Source: Streptomyces sp. NBC_01314
GTDB lineage: Bacteria; Actinomycetota; Actinomycetes; Streptomycetales; Streptomycetaceae
Direction of reading: 5' to 3'
Assembly: GCF_041435215.1 (NCBI RefSeq)
Contig: NZ_CP108394.1
Coordinates: 930,001 to 994,000 of the forward strand
DNA: 64,000 nt
Shown here: in pieces, positions 43,778 to 52,324 of the stretch
How the letters are laid out: each line of letters starts with the position of its first letter
Position numbering within the stretch: position 1 is the stretch's first letter
Program-made: the position numbers and the translations under genes
The notes under the pieces: model-generated
Told to the model about the DNA's origin: nothing
The model's database searches: none
Seen by the model: the letters and a program-made list of their open reading frames with translations, nothing else

Positions 43778-44821
43778 TTACGACGGCTGCCCCTGACGCC
43801 CGCTCACGGGCCGCCCTGATGGCGGTTCGCCGGCGACTGTCGTGAGCGTCAGTGCGGGGTGGTGCTTCCGCACGACCTCGGGGTGGGCGCGGGCCCAGCC
43901 CTTGAGCTCGTTCCAACCGAACTCCGCGAACAGCGGGTTGCCCGGGTCCTGGGTGACGCCTCCCGCAGCCGCCGCGGCGGGGAAGGGCAGCGGGGCGATG
44001 CGGGCGTCCAGCCTCGGGTTGTAGAAGAACGGGGCGGAGAAGCGTTCGCGCGCGCCGGGCGGGGAGAGCACGCGGTGGTTGGTGGCCTTGAGGTAGCCGT
44101 TGGTCGCCACTTCCAGCAGTTCACCCAGGTTCACCACGAACGCGCCCGGCAGGTGGGGCACGTCGATGAACCCGGCACCGTCGGGCGACTCCACCTGCAG
44201 GCCGGGCACTTCGTCGGTGAGCAGCAGGGTGAGGAAGCCGTAGTCCTTGTGCATGCCGACGCCCTGGTCGTCCCCCTCGGGGGCTCGCCCCGGGTAGCGG
44301 ACGAGTTTCAGGTGGTTGCGCGGATTGCCCGAGAAGGCGTCGTCGTAGAAGTCCGCGGGGCCGCCGATCGCGGCGAGCAGTTCGTGCAGCAGCCGGTGAG
44401 CGACTCCGCTGAGGCGGTCCATCCAGGCGAGCGCGACCTCGCGCAGCGCGGGCAGGGCGTCCGGCCACTGGTTCGGCCCCTCCAACCACCAGTACGGCGG
44501 CTCACCGGGGCCGGGCACGTGGGCGGGCAGCTCGTTGCTGATGTCGAGTTGGTCGCGCCAGTCACGGCGGCCCTGGGTCTGCTCGTTGCCGATCCGCGTG
44601 TAGCCGCGAAAGTGCGGGGAGTTGAGGTTGTCGACGGTGTGCCGTTCGGCTTCTGGCAGGGCGAAGAACCCGCGCGCGGTGTCCAGCAGCCGGGCCTGCT
44701 CGGCAGGGGTGACGCCGTGGCCGACGAGCTGGAAGAAGCCGACGTCGCGGGCGGCCCGGTGAAGTGCGTCGTGGTCGGGGGCGGAGAGGTCGATCACCGG
44801 AAGGGAAGGGGGCTGCGACAT
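43778..44821 (-). CDS. Isopenicillin N synthase-family Fe(II)/2-oxoglutarate oxygenase
   Basis: 347 residues with the DIOX_N domain (LPVIDLSAPDHDALHRAARD, VGFFQLVGHGV) and the 2OG-Fe(II) domain. The iron ligands are visible in MHKDYGFLTLLL (HxD) and in KATNHRVLSP (distal His); the RFSAPFF arginine binds the co-substrate. The family covers IPNS, ACC oxidase-like and plant-type hydroxylases, so the substrate is open. A short cysteine-containing leader peptide lies 63 bp upstream, suggesting control by sulfur amino-acid supply, and the next operon upstream handles homocysteine methylation. Confidence 0.88.
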   Translation of the reverse strand: MSQPPSLPVIDLSAPDHDALHRAARDVGFFQLVGHGVTPAEQARLLDTARGFFALPEAERHTVDNLNSPHFRGYTRIGNEQTQGRRDWRDQLDISNELPAHVPGPGEPPYWWLEGPNQWPDALPALREVALAWMDRLSGVAHRLLHELLAAIGGPADFYDDAFSGNPRNHLKLVRYPGRAPEGDDQGVGMHKDYGFLTLLLTDEVPGLQVESPDGAGFIDVPHLPGAFVVNLGELLEVATNGYLKATNHRVLSPPGARERFSAPFFYNPRLDARIAPLPFPAAAAAGGVTQDPGNPLFAEFGWNELKGWARAHPEVVRKHHPALTLTTVAGEPPSGRPVSGRQGQPS

Positions 44822-44884
44822 GGATGGCGTCCTTGATGCGAGGCGGGTACGAAGGATGCGTGGCGGGTACGAACGGTGGGCGGA

Positions 44885-44998
44885 TCAGCGGTCGTCGGTG
44901 CGGCAGGACAGGATGGTGACGCGGAGCAGGTCCACGGGGCGGTGACGGACGAGCCAAGGCGCGGCGGCAGGCCGTGCGCTGCCGTCCTGCGGGCACAA
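44885..44998 (-). CDS. Putative cysteine-containing leader peptide (attenuator uORF)
   Basis: The frame ends WLVRHRPVDLLRVTILSC plus RTDDR before the TGA at 44885-44887. This matches the actinobacterial putative leader peptide pattern (basic N-part, VDLxRVxSxxC), found upstream of sulfur and amino-acid metabolism genes, where translation through the late cysteine senses cysteine supply. In-frame starts are TTG at 44998 (37 residues) or GTG at 44935 (16 residues); neither is certain. It lies just before the IPNS-like oxygenase gene on the same strand. Confidence 0.55.
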   Translation of the reverse strand: MCPQDGSARPAAAPWLVRHRPVDLLRVTILSCRTDDR

Positions 44999-45060
44999 CA
45001 GCTGCGGGCAAACACCTGGGGCACGGCACCCGAGAGCGCAGCACGGGCAAGGCGTGGGCT

Positions 45061-46011
45061 TCAGTCGCCTTCGACCGGGGCGCGCAGGCGGACGGCCAGC
45101 TCCTTGATCTCGGCGGGGCCCACCCGGCAGCAGCCGCCGACGAGGGCCGCGCCGGAGTCGAGCCAGGATGCGGCCAGGACCGCGATCTCGTCCTCCGCCC
45201 CCTGCCAGCTCCGGCCCTGCGGATCCCAGGTCCCGCCACCGTTCGGGTAGGCGACGCCGGGGAGGCCGGCGACCAGGGCGAGGGCCGGGGCGACCTCGGC
45301 GGACGGGGCGCAGTTGACTCCCGTGGCGACGACCGCCGCGCTGCTCCGGGCCAGGGCGAAGGCTTCGCTCAGGGGCTGACCCGCACTCGTGGTCGTTCCA
45401 CGGATGCTGTAGGAGAGCCAGGCCGGGATGCCCAGGCCGTCGAGGGCGGTCAGTACGGCCTCGGCCTCCCGTGTGTCGGGGATCGTCTCGACGGCGAAGA
45501 CGTCGGGGCCCGCCTCGGCCAGGGCCTCCAGCCGGGGGCGGTGAAAGCGCGTCAGCTCGGCCACGGTGAGGCCGTAGTCGCCGCGGTATTCGGAGCCGTC
45601 GGCCAGCATCGCGCCGTAGGGTCCCACCGAGGCCGCCACCCAGCCTCTCCCGGCGGCGGCCTCGCGAGCCAGGGTCACACTGCGGCGCAGCAGCGTCGTG
45701 GTCTCGGCCCGGGAGATGCCGAGTTGGGCGAAGCCCTGGTACGTGGCCTGGTAGCTGGCGGTGATGGCGACCTGCGCGCCCGCCTCGAAGTAGGCCCGGT
45801 GGACAGCCGAGACGGCATCGGGGGCGTCGCGCAGCAGACGGGCGGACCACAGCGCGCCGCCAAGGTCATGGCCCTGGGCCTCGAGTTCGTTGGACATGCC
45901 GCCGTCCAGGACGAGCGGTCCGGCGGCCAGGGCCTCGCGAAAGGTCTTCACAGCACTCCCGGTCACGGCACTTGCGGTAACAGCACTTCCGGTCTCAGCA
46001 CTCACGGTCAC
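45061..46011 (-). CDS. mmuM: Homocysteine S-methyltransferase (MmuM type)
   Basis: 316 residues. The Pfam S-methyl_trans barrel is clear: VLDGGMSNELEAQGHDLGGA at the start, and the three zinc-binding cysteines in ATGVNC and GGCCRVGP. It transfers a methyl group from S-methylmethionine or S-adenosylmethionine to homocysteine, giving methionine. The GTG start at 46011 overlaps the ATPase stop (GTGA), so it is the last gene of the amino-acid ABC operon, which argues for S-methylmethionine as imported substrate. The first 20 residues are a low-complexity VTGSAV repeat from a degenerate CAGCACT DNA repeat (about 45950-46016). Confidence 0.88.
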   Translation of the reverse strand: MTVSAETGSAVTASAVTGSAVKTFREALAAGPLVLDGGMSNELEAQGHDLGGALWSARLLRDAPDAVSAVHRAYFEAGAQVAITASYQATYQGFAQLGISRAETTTLLRRSVTLAREAAAGRGWVAASVGPYGAMLADGSEYRGDYGLTVAELTRFHRPRLEALAEAGPDVFAVETIPDTREAEAVLTALDGLGIPAWLSYSIRGTTTSAGQPLSEAFALARSSAAVVATGVNCAPSAEVAPALALVAGLPGVAYPNGGGTWDPQGRSWQGAEDEIAVLAASWLDSGAALVGGCCRVGPAEIKELAVRLRAPVEGD

Positions 46012-46760
46012 AGCACTCTCGCTACGAAGTCGCGGGTTCTGGGGTGGTCCGGGGCCGTGAGGATCCGGTCCGGCGGCCCGGATTCCAGTACACGGCCGTC
46101 GTCGAGGAAGACGACCTCGTCGGCGACCTCGCGGGCGAAGGCCAGTTCGTGGGTGACCACGAGCATCGTCATGCCGTCGGCGGCGAGGCCCCGCATGACA
46201 TCCAGGACCTCTCCGACGAGCTCCGGGTCGAGCGCCGAGGTCGGCTCGTCGAACAGCATCAGCTTCGGCCGCATGGCCAGGGCGCGGGCGATGGCCACCC
46301 GCTGCTGCTGGCCGCCGGACAACTGGGCGGGGTAGGCGTCCCGCCGGTCGGTGAGGCCGACCCGGTCCAGCAGCGCCATCGCCTCGTCGGTGGCCTCGGC
46401 CCTGGATCGTCCCGCGCCGACCGGTCCCTCGGTGATGTTGCCGAGTGCCGTCAGGTGCGGGAACAGGTGGAAGCGCTGGAAGACCATGCCGATCCGGCGG
46501 CGCTGCCGGGCCAAATCCCGACGGCGCAGCTCACGCAGCCCGCGTCCGTGGCGCTCGTACCCGATCGGCGAGCCGTCCACCAGGATCTGGCCGCTGTCGG
46601 GCCGCTCCAGATGGTTGACGCACCGCAGGAAGGTGGACTTCCCGGACCCGGACGGGCCGATCACGCAGGTGACCGAGCCACGTGGCACGGACAGATCGAC
46701 ACCGCGCAGCACTTCGTTTCCGGCGAACGACTTACGGACTCCGGTGGCCTGGACCATCAT
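46008..46760 (-). CDS. Amino-acid ABC transporter ATPase (polar amino acid type)
   Basis: 250 residues and a single ABC domain of the GlnQ/HisP group: Walker A GPSGSGKSTFLRCVNHLE, Q-loop VFQRFHLFPHLTALGNI, signature [15 protein letters not shown], Walker B LMLFDEPTSALDPELV. ATG at 46760 overlaps the permease stop. It powers the preceding permease and should import the ligand of the SBP encoded at the head of the operon. Confidence 0.93.
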   Translation of the reverse strand: MMVQATGVRKSFAGNEVLRGVDLSVPRGSVTCVIGPSGSGKSTFLRCVNHLERPDSGQILVDGSPIGYERHGRGLRELRRRDLARQRRRIGMVFQRFHLFPHLTALGNITEGPVGAGRSRAEATDEAMALLDRVGLTDRRDAYPAQLSGGQQQRVAIARALAMRPKLMLFDEPTSALDPELVGEVLDVMRGLAADGMTMLVVTHELAFAREVADEVVFLDDGRVLESGPPDRILTAPDHPRTRDFVARVL

Positions 46761-47584
46761 CGGCGGCTGCCCTTCGCGAAGTGACGTTCGAGGTAGTGCT
46801 GGCCGACGTTGAGGAGGGTGGTGACGGCCAGGTACCAGACGCAGGCGACGATCAGGAGCGGGATCGTCTGGTAGGTGCGGGCGTACACGATCTGCACGGA
46901 GTACAGCAGTTCCGCGTAGGCCAGCACGCTCACCAGTGACGTCGTCTTGAGCATGGAGATGGCCTCGTTGCCGACCGGCGGGATGATCACCCGCATCGCC
47001 TGGGGCAGGATGATGCGGCGCAGTGTCCTGGCCCGGGAGAGGCCCAGCGACTCGGCGGCCTCGGTCTGCCCGTGGTCGACGGAGACGATGCCGGCCCGGA
47101 TGATCTCGGCGAGGTAGGCGGCCTCGTTGAGGCCGAGGCCGAGCAGGGCCGCCGCGTAGGTGGTGATGACGGCGTTCGCCGGAACGTTGCCGATCGCCGG
47201 CAGGAACGGCAGGTGCAGCGACAGCGTCGGGTACAGCGCGGAGATGAAGCCCCAGAACAGCAGCTGGACCAGCAGGGGCGTGCCCCGGAAGAGCCAGATG
47301 TACAACCAGCTGATCGTGCGGGCGACGGTGTTGTCCGACAGACGCATGAGGGCCAGCCCGACGCCCAGGACGAGCCCGATCGCCATGGCCGCGGCGGTGA
47401 GTTCGAGGGTGGCCAGCAGGCCGTTCAGTACGGTTTTGCTGAACAGCCACGCGCCGACCGTGCTCCAGTCGAAGCGCGGGTTGGTGATCAGCGACTGGAT
47501 CAGGGCCGAGGCCAGGAGCAGGACCACGAGGGTCAGGACCCACTGGCCGGGTCTCCTGCGGCGGAGGATCGGCAACTCCTCCAT
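46757..47584 (-). CDS. Amino-acid ABC transporter permease (HisMQ/GlnP type)
   Basis: 275 residues with a short N-terminal cytoplasmic tail, then five or six membrane segments and the family motif GLGLNEAAYLAEIIRAGIVS followed by EAAESLGLSRARTLRRIILP. It is typical of polar-amino-acid importers with a homodimeric permease. ATG at 47584 overlaps the SBP stop codon (ATGA). The larger open frame upstream is shadow sequence. Confidence 0.92.
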   Translation of the reverse strand: MEELPILRRRRPGQWVLTLVVLLLASALIQSLITNPRFDWSTVGAWLFSKTVLNGLLATLELTAAAMAIGLVLGVGLALMRLSDNTVARTISWLYIWLFRGTPLLVQLLFWGFISALYPTLSLHLPFLPAIGNVPANAVITTYAAALLGLGLNEAAYLAEIIRAGIVSVDHGQTEAAESLGLSRARTLRRIILPQAMRVIIPPVGNEAISMLKTTSLVSVLAYAELLYSVQIVYARTYQTIPLLIVACVWYLAVTTLLNVGQHYLERHFAKGSRR

Positions 47585-48486
47585 CACGAGGCAGCGTTGA
47601 TCTCGAAGGTGTCGAGCGCCCCGGACTCGAGGCCCCACTTGGCGAGAACGCTCTGGTAGCCGCCGGTTGTCCGGAGGTGTTCCAGGGCCGACTTCAGCAG
47701 GCCGGTCAGCTCGCTGTTCTTGGGGACCGCGATGCCGAAGGGCGCGTTGCCGTAGGACGAGCCGGCGACCTCCAGCTTTCCGCCGGACTGCTTGGCGGCG
47801 TACGCGGCGACCGGGGAGTCGGCGAGGGCGGCGGCGGCACGGCCGCTGGTGACGGCGAGGTTCACGGCGGTGCCGTCGGGGAAGGTGCTGGCCTTGATCG
47901 GGGTCTTGCAGCTCTTCTGCCGGGCCGGCAGGTCCACCAGCGCCTGGGTGGAGCCCTTCGCCACGGCCACGGTCCGGCCGCACAGCGAGTCGCCCGTGGG
48001 CTTGAGCGTTTCGGGGTTGCCCGCCGGGACGAGCAGGGACGTACCCGCGTCGAAGTAGGTGACGAAGTCGACCACCTTCTCCCGCTCGGCGGTGTCGGTG
48101 AACGAGGAGAGGCCGAGCTGGTACTTGCCCGCCTGCAGCCCCGGAATGATCGAATCGAAGGGCACGTTGGCGAACGTGACCTTGACGCCGAGGACGGTAC
48201 CGAGCGCCTTGCCGAGATCGGCCTCGGCGCCGATCACCGTCTTGTTGTCGGTGTCGAAGAAGTCCATGGGCGGGTAGCTGACGTCGCTGGCGATGGTGAT
48301 GCCGCTCTTCTTCAGCGCGGCCGGGACCTTGGCGGCGAGTGCGGCGTCCGCCGTGATCGCGGCGGTGGCGGAGGAGGCGTCGGACGGCACTCCGGTGGGC
48401 CCGGCGGACGGCGAGGAGGGGTCGGCGCAGCCCGCCATGAACAGCGTCGCGAGGCCGAGGAGTACGAGCGGGCGCAGAGCGGACAA
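47584..48486 (-). CDS. Amino-acid-binding lipoprotein, SBP family 3
   Basis: About 300 residues from the TTG at 48486, which has CAGGAG eight bases upstream. The N-terminus LSALRPLVLLGLATLFMAGC is a lipoprotein signal. The SBP_bac_3 core is evident (GITIASDVSYPPMDFFDTDN, VIGAEADLGKALGTVLGVKV, TDTAEREKVVDFVTYFDAGT). Family members bind amino acids, opines or methylated derivatives. The operon ends with homocysteine S-methyltransferase, so S-methylmethionine or methionine is the likeliest ligand. Confidence 0.9.
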   Translation of the reverse strand: MSALRPLVLLGLATLFMAGCADPSSPSAGPTGVPSDASSATAAITADAALAAKVPAALKKSGITIASDVSYPPMDFFDTDNKTVIGAEADLGKALGTVLGVKVTFANVPFDSIIPGLQAGKYQLGLSSFTDTAEREKVVDFVTYFDAGTSLLVPAGNPETLKPTGDSLCGRTVAVAKGSTQALVDLPARQKSCKTPIKASTFPDGTAVNLAVTSGRAAAALADSPVAAYAAKQSGGKLEVAGSSYGNAPFGIAVPKNSELTGLLKSALEHLRTTGGYQSVLAKWGLESGALDTFEINAAS

Positions 48487-48538
48487 GGGGAACTCCTGAG
48501 TGGCCTGACGTCGGTGGATTGAGTGGAGCGTAAGGCCA

Positions 48539-48569
48539 GATGCGAAATAATCAAGTCCAGTTGCGCATC
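48539..48569. promoter_or_regulatory. Possible IclR-type operator in the divergent promoter
   Basis: GATGCG and CGCATC are inverted arms of a 31-bp imperfect palindrome (GATGCGAAAT ... AGTTGCGCATC) between the amino-acid ABC operon and the divergent IclR gene. Two GCAATGT words follow at about 48581-48600. The position suits an operator for the adjacent regulator. Evidence is pattern only. Confidence 0.4.
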
Positions 48570-48666
48570 CTGCACGTGAGCCGCAATGTGACTGCAATGT
48601 CATCGCAACGAACCGCGCCCCATCCCGCCCGGGAGTCCCGCGCACCGACGCTAAGCTCGGCCCTCG

Positions 48667-49470
48667 ATGACCACCGACAGCAGCCTGAAACGCGGCCTGG
48701 CCGTGCTCCGTCTCTTCGCCGAACACCCGCCGCGGGACCCGCGCGGACACACGGCCGCCGAGGTCGCCGACCTGCTGGGCCGGGAGCGCAGTGGCGTCTC
48801 CCGCGTCCTGCGCAGCCTCGAAGCCGCCAGGTTCCTGCGCCGCGACCCCGCCTCGCTCCGCTACTCCGTCGCCTGGGAGCTGTACGCCCGAGCCCAGCAG
48901 GTCACGGAGGCACGGCTGCGGCGGGACGGGCGCACCGCGCTAGAGGGCGTCGCGGCCGACACCGGGGAGTGCTCCTACCTGGGAGTCCTGCGGGGCGCCA
49001 GCTCCGTCACGGTCCTGGAGGCGATGCCGCCTGCCCTGTCCTCGTTCGTGTCCTGGGTGGGCCGCGGCTATCCCGCCTACTGCAGTGATGCCGGGCAGGC
49101 ACTGCTGTTCGACGCCGGGCGCGCCGAGATAGAGGCCGTCTTCGCCCGCACGGCCTTCGTCCGGCACGGCCCCAACACCCCGGCCGACCTTGACGACTTC
49201 CTGGCCCGCCTCGACGCGGCCCGGCAGCGCGGGTACACGATCGTCGACCAGGAGGCCGAGCCCGGCCTGTACTCGCTCGCCGCTCCGGTCAGGGACTTCC
49301 GGGGCGAGATCGTCGCGGCTGTCCAGGTCGTCGGCCCCCGCCATCGCCTGGAGCCCGCGACTGCGGCCTGCGCCGAGTCGGTGGTCCGCTGGAGCGCCTG
49401 GCTGACCGCCGCTCTGAGCTCGGCAGAATCGGACCGAGACCGAGACCGAGACCGAGGCTCCGGCGACTGA
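48667..49470 (+). CDS. IclR-family transcriptional regulator
   Basis: 267 residues. N-terminal winged HTH (LKRGLAVLRLFAEHPPRDPR, AAEVADLLGRERSGVSRVLR) and the C-terminal IclR effector domain (VSWVGRGYPAYCSDAGQALL, AAPVRDFRGEIVAAVQVVGP). It is divergent from the methionine/S-methylmethionine-type ABC operon and probably controls it. The C-terminus is a short Asp-Arg repeat (SDRDRDRDRGSGD) from a GACCGA DNA repeat at 49433-49454. It ends 3 bp before the stop of a second, convergent IclR-like gene. Confidence 0.9.
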   Translation: MTTDSSLKRGLAVLRLFAEHPPRDPRGHTAAEVADLLGRERSGVSRVLRSLEAARFLRRDPASLRYSVAWELYARAQQVTEARLRRDGRTALEGVAADTGECSYLGVLRGASSVTVLEAMPPALSSFVSWVGRGYPAYCSDAGQALLFDAGRAEIEAVFARTAFVRHGPNTPADLDDFLARLDAARQRGYTIVDQEAEPGLYSLAAPVRDFRGEIVAAVQVVGPRHRLEPATAACAESVVRWSAWLTAALSSAESDRDRDRDRGSGD

Positions 49471-49473
49471 GAC

Positions 49474-50211
49474 TCAGCCGAGCAGGGACGCCAACTGCGC
49501 CGCCGCGTCGCCGACCGCCGCGACGAGCTCGTCGCGGTCATCCCTGGCCGCCGCATGCGGCACGACCACACTGACCGCCGCGACAATGGTTCCGCGCGGG
49601 TCCCGCACCGGCGCGGCGACCTCCAGCACGTCCTCGTCGTACTCGCTCTCGCACACCGCGACCCCGTGCGCCGCGTCCGCGGAGACCCGCGCCAGCAGGT
49701 CGTCCACCGACCGGGGTGCGTACGGGCCACCCGCCCCGATGAAGTCCTCCCCGCCCAGCAGCTCGGCGACCTCTTCCGGTGAGTGGCCGAACAGCAGAGC
49801 CCGCCCGGCCCCGGTGCACCAGACCGGCGTCAGCCGCCCCGCCCGCGCCCAGGCGAACTCGGCCCAGGCGGCCAGCTCGGCCCGCACCGACAGCACCATC
49901 GGCCCACACAGCACATCCACGTACGCGCACGCGCCGAACCGGACCACCAACTCCCGCAGCAGCGCCCGGCTCCGCACTCCCCACGGACCGCTTTCCGCCG
50001 CGACGGCCAGCAGCTCCGCCCCGGCGCGGAACTCGTGGCCACCACGGGCGAGCACACCGGAGTCGACGAGGTCCCTCAACAACCGCGACGTCTGCCCCTT
50101 GTCCAGCCCGTTCTCCTCGGCGAGCCGGACCACACCGGGCCCCCCACGCGGGTCGAGCTCCCCGCGCACCACACGCTCCACCAGTGCAAGCCCGCGAGGC
50201 AGCGCCCCCAT
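49474..50211 (-). CDS. IclR-family transcriptional regulator (second copy)
   Basis: 245 residues from the ATG at 50211; further in-frame GTG codons lie upstream. The HTH part is compact (PGVVRLAEENGLDKGQTSRL LRDLVDSG) and the effector domain ends AAPVRDPRGTIVAAVSVVVP. It is convergent with the 48667 gene and only distantly similar to it, so a tandem duplication is not obvious. Its likely target is unknown, since the upstream neighbour is the divergent kinase gene, about 280 bp away. Confidence 0.85.
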   Translation of the reverse strand: MGALPRGLALVERVVRGELDPRGGPGVVRLAEENGLDKGQTSRLLRDLVDSGVLARGGHEFRAGAELLAVAAESGPWGVRSRALLRELVVRFGACAYVDVLCGPMVLSVRAELAAWAEFAWARAGRLTPVWCTGAGRALLFGHSPEEVAELLGGEDFIGAGGPYAPRSVDDLLARVSADAAHGVAVCESEYDEDVLEVAAPVRDPRGTIVAAVSVVVPHAAARDDRDELVAAVGDAAAQLASLLG

Positions 50212-50479
50212 CACCACGTCCACCCGCCGGATGCTACCGCCAGGGTTCCCCCGCTCGGCGTGACCACCCACGCAGCCGCCGTCGCCGCCGAGGGCTGCGA
50301 CAGTGCCGCAGGGCGCGACTGCGTACGACAGGGCCCGTACAGGTACCGAGTCGCCGAGGCTCCGGTGGACGGCGTACGGCTTCCCGCCCCGAGCGCCGGA
50401 CCGAACCGTTCTTCGACCCCAAAGACGCTGCCGGTCCGGCCGGTCCACGGGGCGGGCGAAAGCTGTCGGTTGCGGCAAC

Positions 50480-50485
50480 TATGCT
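50480..50485 (+). promoter_or_regulatory. Possible -10 element of a leaderless promoter for the kinase gene
   Basis: TATGCT ends 6 bp before the ATG at 50492, and no ribosome site precedes that ATG. The spacing is what is seen for leaderless Streptomyces transcripts starting at the initiation codon. A matching -35 box is not obvious. Confidence 0.4.
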
Positions 50486-50491
50486 CCCGTC

Positions 50492-52324
50492 ATGAACGAG
50501 GACGACAGAGGCCCCGAAAGACGCGTCGTCGACGGGCGTTTCGAGTTGGAGACCCGCCTCGGCGGTGGCGGGATGGGGACGGTCTGGCGGGCCAGGGACC
50601 TGGCGCTGCACAGGCTCGTGGCCGTCAAGGAGGTCCGCCCGCCCGACCGGGATCTCGCCGAGTACGACCCCGACGGCGCCCGGACGCTGCGCGAGCGGGT
50701 GCTGCGCGAGGCCAGGGCCCTGGCCCGCATCGACCATCCGAACGTCGTCACCATCCACCACATAGTCGACGGCGGCGACGGCACCTACCCGTGGATCGTG
50801 ATGGAACTGGTCAGCGGTGGCTCGCTGGCCGACCGGCTTGCCCAGGGCCCGATGCCGCCGACCGAGGCGGCGCGGATCGGCCGGCAGGTGCTGTCCGCGC
50901 TGACCGCCGCGCACGACGCCGGTATCCAGCACCGGGACGTCAAGCCTGCCAACGTGCTGATGCGCCCCGACGGGCGCCCCGTCCTCACGGACTTCGGTAT
51001 CGCCGCGATCCGCGAGACGTCCGGCCTCACCGCCACCGGTTCCGTCATCGGTACGCCCGACTTCATGGCACCGGAGCGCATATCGGGGCACGAGGGCGGA
51101 TCCGCCTCCGACCTGTGGTCGCTGGCGATGATGCTGTACACCGCGGTGGAGGGCCATCACCCGCTGCGTCGCGGCACCACCCTGGCCACCCTCGCCGCGG
51201 TCCTCAACGACGACGTCGCGCCTCCGGTGCGCGCCGGTGCCCTGGGCGACGTCCTGATGAGCGTGCTCGTACGCGATTCGTCGGCGCGGCCGTCGGCAGC
51301 AGCACTGGACCTGCGCCTTGCCGAGATCGAGTCGGGGCCGACCGCTCCTGCGGTACGGGACGAGCCCACCTCGTATTCGCTGACTCCGCCGTCGCCCTCC
51401 ACCCACCCGACCCCCGCACACCCGGGCAGCTTCGCCTCGCCGACCCCGTTCGCCCCGTTCGGTGTCCCCGCCTCGGCGCCCCCTTCCAACGGGTTCGGCA
51501 CAGGCGCTCCCGACCCGGCGCGTGCCGCCACCGCCGGATTCGGTCCGCCGCCGTTCCAGCCGCTGCCGTTCCAGCCGCTGCCGGGGAAGGCTCCACATCA
51601 GCCGGTGACCGCACCCGTGGGCCCGGTACGCCGACGCACACCGCGCCTCGCGCTCCTGTTGAGCGTGTCGGGAGCCTCGCTCGCCGGTGCCCTGGTCCTG
51701 CTGTGGTGGCTGTTGCCCTTGGGAGACGCTACGGGCGACTCGGACGCGGGCGCCTCGCCCACCACCTCGGCCCCGAAGTCGACCGCGCCCTCCACTTCGG
51801 CCTCGAAGTCGACCACCTCACCGGCCGACGTCGCCCCGGCGACCGAGCTGCCGAAGGACGCGGAGACCGACGACATGCTGACTCCGGACGGCATCCGCAC
51901 CGCGATCAAGGCGTTCGAGAAGGAGACCGGCCGCGACATGTTCGGTGACTTCTCGGTCTACCCGGACTACGTGTCGGCCCAGCTCATGGTCGAGGGCAGT
52001 GACACGAAGTACGACACCTACTCGTACCGCCCGGGCCAGGGCGTGGAGAAGGGCATCATCAAGGGCACACTCGCCGGCGGCGAACAGCCCGTCAGTCTCG
52101 ACGACTTCAACTGGGACAAGGTTCCCGCACTCCTCAAGGAGGCGGAGAAGAAGCTCAACGTCGCCGAACCGGAGAACCGTTACCTGCTGGTGCGACAGCC
52201 CAACGACATCTTCGACACCCCGGCCGGAATGGCCATCTACCTGAGCGACGAGTACAACCAGTCCGGCTACCTGGAGGCCGACACCAACGGCAAGGTGACC
52301 CGCGTGTACCCCGCGGCGGACTGA
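50492..52324 (+). CDS. Membrane Ser/Thr protein kinase (Hanks type, PknB-like)
   Basis: 610 residues. The cytoplasmic kinase domain (about 17-280) has GGGGMGTVWRARD, the catalytic lysine in LVAVKEVR, HRDVKPANVL, DFGIAAI and the APE motif, so it should be active. A proline-rich linker (about 300-395) leads to one membrane span (LALLLSVSGASLAGALVLLW), a Ser/Thr-rich stalk, and an extracellular domain of about 150 residues (TAIKAFEKETGRDMFGDFSV ... YLEADTNGKVTRVYP). No PASTA repeats are present, so the sensed signal differs from PknB. It is monocistronic. Confidence 0.93.
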   Translation: MNEDDRGPERRVVDGRFELETRLGGGGMGTVWRARDLALHRLVAVKEVRPPDRDLAEYDPDGARTLRERVLREARALARIDHPNVVTIHHIVDGGDGTYPWIVMELVSGGSLADRLAQGPMPPTEAARIGRQVLSALTAAHDAGIQHRDVKPANVLMRPDGRPVLTDFGIAAIRETSGLTATGSVIGTPDFMAPERISGHEGGSASDLWSLAMMLYTAVEGHHPLRRGTTLATLAAVLNDDVAPPVRAGALGDVLMSVLVRDSSARPSAAALDLRLAEIESGPTAPAVRDEPTSYSLTPPSPSTHPTPAHPGSFASPTPFAPFGVPASAPPSNGFGTGAPDPARAATAGFGPPPFQPLPFQPLPGKAPHQPVTAPVGPVRRRTPRLALLLSVSGASLAGALVLLWWLLPLGDATGDSDAGASPTTSAPKSTAPSTSASKSTTSPADVAPATELPKDAETDDMLTPDGIRTAIKAFEKETGRDMFGDFSVYPDYVSAQLMVEGSDTKYDTYSYRPGQGVEKGIIKGTLAGGEQPVSLDDFNWDKVPALLKEAEKKLNVAEPENRYLLVRQPNDIFDTPAGMAIYLSDEYNQSGYLEADTNGKVTRVYPAAD

